NCBI GenBank assembly: GCA_029287875.1
Contig: JARFQH010000007.1
Span: 1-6,866, forward strand
Direction: 5' to 3'
Source of the DNA: Desulfobacteraceae bacterium
GTDB taxonomy: Bacteria > Desulfobacterota > Desulfobacteria > Desulfobacterales > SG8-13
Length of the DNA stretch: 6,866 nucleotides
The translations under genes and the position numbers were made by a program. This document shows, one piece after another, positions 5,226 through 6,866 of this stretch. Each line of letters begins with the position of its first letter. Position 1 is the first letter of the stretch. The notes under the pieces are model-generated. The model saw nothing but the letters and a program-made list of their open reading frames with translations. It was not told where the DNA came from and did not search any database.

Positions 5226-5501
5226 TCAGGAAACGCTGTTCAGGTAAGAATGAAATAACTTCTGGTATTTGTCTTTCGATATTCTGTTTCTCAGAACGGC
5301 ACAACGCATAAACAAAATAAATTCCTTCAGACCGTCGACATACTCGACGGGGCAGGGGCATTCCTCGGCCCTTCGTTTATGGTGAAGCATAACCCGCTCG
5401 GCTTCGGTGGCCTCTTGGTTCGCCAAAATAACCGCCTCGGTGAATGTCTTTCCATCGATCGCATCGAAGAATGATTCTATGCGGCAGTCTGCAGAAATCA
5501 T
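5226..5501 (-). CDS. hypothetical protein, 91 residues
   Basis: I do not recognise this protein. The ATG at 5501 is chosen over an upstream in-frame start at 5528 because GGAGGA lies 4-5 bases before it on the - strand, an excellent ribosome binding site. The product is mixed-charge and probably mostly helical: SFFDAIDGKTFTEAVILANQEATEAERVM, then HHKRR, an ECPCPVEY turn (Cys48, Cys50), a helix with LKEFILFMRCAVLRNRI, and a Lys/Tyr-rich end. With His40, His41, Cys48 and Cys50 close together, metal binding is possible but unproved. There is no signal peptide or clear membrane segment. It stands alone and converges on the H1-like gene, 137 bases away. Good start context and protein-like composition support it as a real gene. 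Confidence 0.68.
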   Translation of the reverse strand: MISADCRIESFFDAIDGKTFTEAVILANQEATEAERVMLHHKRRAEECPCPVEYVDGLKEFILFMRCAVLRNRISKDKYQKLFHSYLNSVS

Positions 5502-5865
5502 CTTTCCTCCAATCCTTCCATGACCCACGGGACTGCGTGGCGTTTTAATTTAAATTTACCGTACGGAAAAAGATGGTGGAGTGTCACCAGTGGTGTGCAG
5601 TTTACCTCAACTGTTAGACAGTCGCCGGATATCAGTTGGCCGCAACCAGTTGAAGCAATTTTTTAAGGGAATTTAGGCCGACACGTGCTGAATGTCAATT
5701 CGAATAGTGTTAGAATTTTGTTAGGATTTCTGAATCCGTCTATGTTGCTAATATGTCCATTAAAATGTCTGTAAAGCAGTAAAAAATGGTATGTTATCTT
5801 TGGGGTACGAATGGCTATGAGAATGATCCCGAATTCTGTCCGGTGATGTTTTCGGCAGGGGGCGG
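5502..5865. other. gene-free AT-rich stretch
   Basis: No convincing gene is seen in these 364 bases. Short structures include the palindrome TTTACCGTACGGAAA near 5558-5572, an ACTGT-TAG-ACAGT hairpin near 5610-5622, repeated CAGTTG words around 5633-5653, the near-tandem GTTAGAATTTT / GTTAGGATTT near 5708-5728, and a GGATT-TCTG-AATCC hairpin just after. The 5' part presumably holds the promoter of the 91-residue gene; the 3' part would receive the end of the ptsP-like transcript, but no clear T-tailed terminator is present. Confidence 0.5.
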
Positions 5866-6866
5866 TCACCTCAGGTAGGTGCCCATCTTTTGACGGCAAA
5901 TTTCCTTGAGGTAGTCGGAGATCCGGGCAGCGTCTTCCATGTCCGCGACCGCCGTTAGAGCGGATTGGGCTTCGGCCATCGACAGGGTCGATATCAGGTG
6001 CTTGATCAGGGGGATCGATGCGGGGTTCAGGCTCAAGCGCGTGATGCCCATTGCCAGGTAAAGGACGACGCAATGTGGATTGGAGGCAGATTCACCGCAG
6101 ATGCTGAGCGGAATTCCCATTCTGCGGCAAACCGTCGCTGCTTCCCGGATGGTGTCGATGACCGCCGGGTGCAGCGGGTTGTACAAGGCGGACACTTTTA
6201 CATTGTTGCGGTCGACGGCGAGAATGTACTGGGTCAAATCGTTGGTGCCGATACTAACGAAGTCGACATAACGCAGCAGGTGGTGCAGAATTCGCACCGC
6301 TGCGGGTACCTCGACCATGATCCCGAGTGCCATGTTTGCGTCGAAGCGTCGTCCTGACGCGGCCAGTTGTGACTTTTCATCGTTGACGATGCGGTTGATG
6401 GTGCGCACCTCCTCAACCGTGGAGATCATGGGAAACATGAGCGACGTCGGGCCATGAGCCGACGCTCGCAGGACGGCACGAATCTGGGCCCGAAAGATAT
6501 CGTCACATTCCAGGGAGACCCGAACGGCTCTCCAGCCCAGGTAGGGATTGGCTTCCTGGGGATAGTCGAGATAAGAGAGAAGCTTGTCACCGCCGACGTC
6601 CAGGGTACGAATCGTGACGGTTTTACCGGCGGCGGATTGGATGACTTTGCAGTAGAGGTCAAATTGCTCCTGTTCGGTGGGAAAGTCGCCGCGAACCAGA
6701 AAAGGAAACTCGGTGCGATAGAGTCCGATGTGATCGGCACCGTATTTGTGGACCAACTCGAGGTCGGAAAGAAGGCTGACATTGGCCCCCAGACGGCAGG
6801 AACGGCCGTCGCGCGTCAGCGCCGGTAAGTTTCGCAGACGGTCGAGGTTGCGGAAACTTTTTTCTT
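5866..6866 (-). CDS. ptsP: PEP-protein phosphotransferase (PtsP/enzyme I), C-terminal part
   Basis: The frame is open to the window edge, so the N-terminal region (GAF domain if PtsP, HPr-binding and phospho-His domains) lies outside; about 333 C-terminal residues are seen, ending at the TGA at 5868-5866. They form the PEP-binding TIM barrel of enzyme I, which transfers phosphate from PEP to HPr or NPr. Diagnostic segments in order are GADHIGLYRTEFPFL (PEP-binding Arg), TIRTLDVGGDK (second Arg), NPYLGWRAVRVSL, LMFPMISTVEEV, MVEVPAA, SIGTNDLTQYILAVDRNN (Asn-Asp and Arg of the active site) and SICGESASNP (catalytic Cys). GLYRTEFPF rather than the LLRTEFLY of PtsI favours PtsP (the nitrogen-related PTS), but this needs the missing N-terminus. 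No partner PTS gene is in the window. All visible active-site residues are intact. Confidence 0.9.
   Translation of the reverse strand, partial: EKSFRNLDRLRNLPALTRDGRSCRLGANVSLLSDLELVHKYGADHIGLYRTEFPFLVRGDFPTEQEQFDLYCKVIQSAAGKTVTIRTLDVGGDKLLSYLDYPQEANPYLGWRAVRVSLECDDIFRAQIRAVLRASAHGPTSLMFPMISTVEEVRTINRIVNDEKSQLAASGRRFDANMALGIMVEVPAAVRILHHLLRYVDFVSIGTNDLTQYILAVDRNNVKVSALYNPLHPAVIDTIREAATVCRRMGIPLSICGESASNPHCVVLYLAMGITRLSLNPASIPLIKHLISTLSMAEAQSALTAVADMEDAARISDYLKEICRQKMGTYLR

Noticed and set aside
5057..5311. + strand open frame across the region after the H1-like gene
   Set aside because: Starts inside the H1-like gene in another frame and covers the hairpin region; no ribosome binding site or domain.
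5663..6073. Open frame of 136 codons on the - strand running out of the ptsP-like gene
   Set aside because: Its N-terminal half is a frame-shifted shadow of the ptsP-like gene, and the rest is AT-rich non-coding DNA with no ribosome binding site seen.
1..6866. CRISPR array, tRNA, rRNA, defence system or prophage
   Set aside because: No regularly spaced repeats, no tRNA cloverleaf, and no transposase, nuclease-helicase or phage genes were seen.

Overview
The window looks like chromosomal DNA of a Gram-negative, probably anaerobic bacterium, most likely a Desulfobacterota (Desulfosarcina-like) lineage. This is an inference from moderate GC content, the style of the proteins (a GT81 glucosyl-3-phosphoglycerate synthase, a small DUF5132-like protein, a PaaI-type thioesterase, a histone-H1-like winged-helix protein) and palindromic intergenic repeats. 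There is no rRNA or other marker to prove it.

Region 1 (1-2370, + strand) is a compact three-gene run: the 3' end of a HAD-superfamily hydrolase, an M20/PepT-like metallopeptidase homologue that seems to lack the catalytic glutamate pair, and a GpgS-type GT81 glycosyltransferase. GpgS makes glucosyl-3-phosphoglycerate, the precursor of the compatible solute glucosylglycerate or of related glycosides. The pathway then needs a phosphatase, and the HAD protein is a positional candidate only. The three genes are tightly spaced (13 bp, then an 8 bp overlap) and are probably co-transcribed.

Region 2 (2390-3320, - strand) is a second compact run, converging on the first: a small membrane-anchored DUF5132-like protein, a hotdog-fold thioesterase, and a 53-residue protein with nine cysteines in CCC and CCCC clusters. 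Both junctions are 4-base start/stop overlaps (GTGA and ATGA), which suggests translational coupling. The Cys-rich gene is the least expected item in the window.

Region 3 (3321-4668) has a divergent intergenic region, a complete endonuclease/exonuclease/phosphatase-family enzyme with all expected active-site residues, and then about 380 bp of non-coding DNA. That stretch holds two different adjacent long-palindrome elements (4301-4459 and 4494-4599) with near-perfect terminal inverted repeats, interpreted as MITE-like non-autonomous elements.

Region 4 (4669-5501) has an H1-like protein (N-terminal helix, Lys/Ala-rich linker, C-terminal winged helix), a structured terminator-like inverted repeat, and a convergent gene for an unrecognised 91-residue protein with a very good ribosome binding site.

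Region 5 (5502-6866) is an AT-rich gene-free stretch followed by the C-terminal part of a PEP-protein phosphotransferase on the - strand (PtsP/enzyme I type; PtsP-like motifs favoured). The PEP-binding residues and the catalytic Cys are present, and the N-terminus lies beyond the window.
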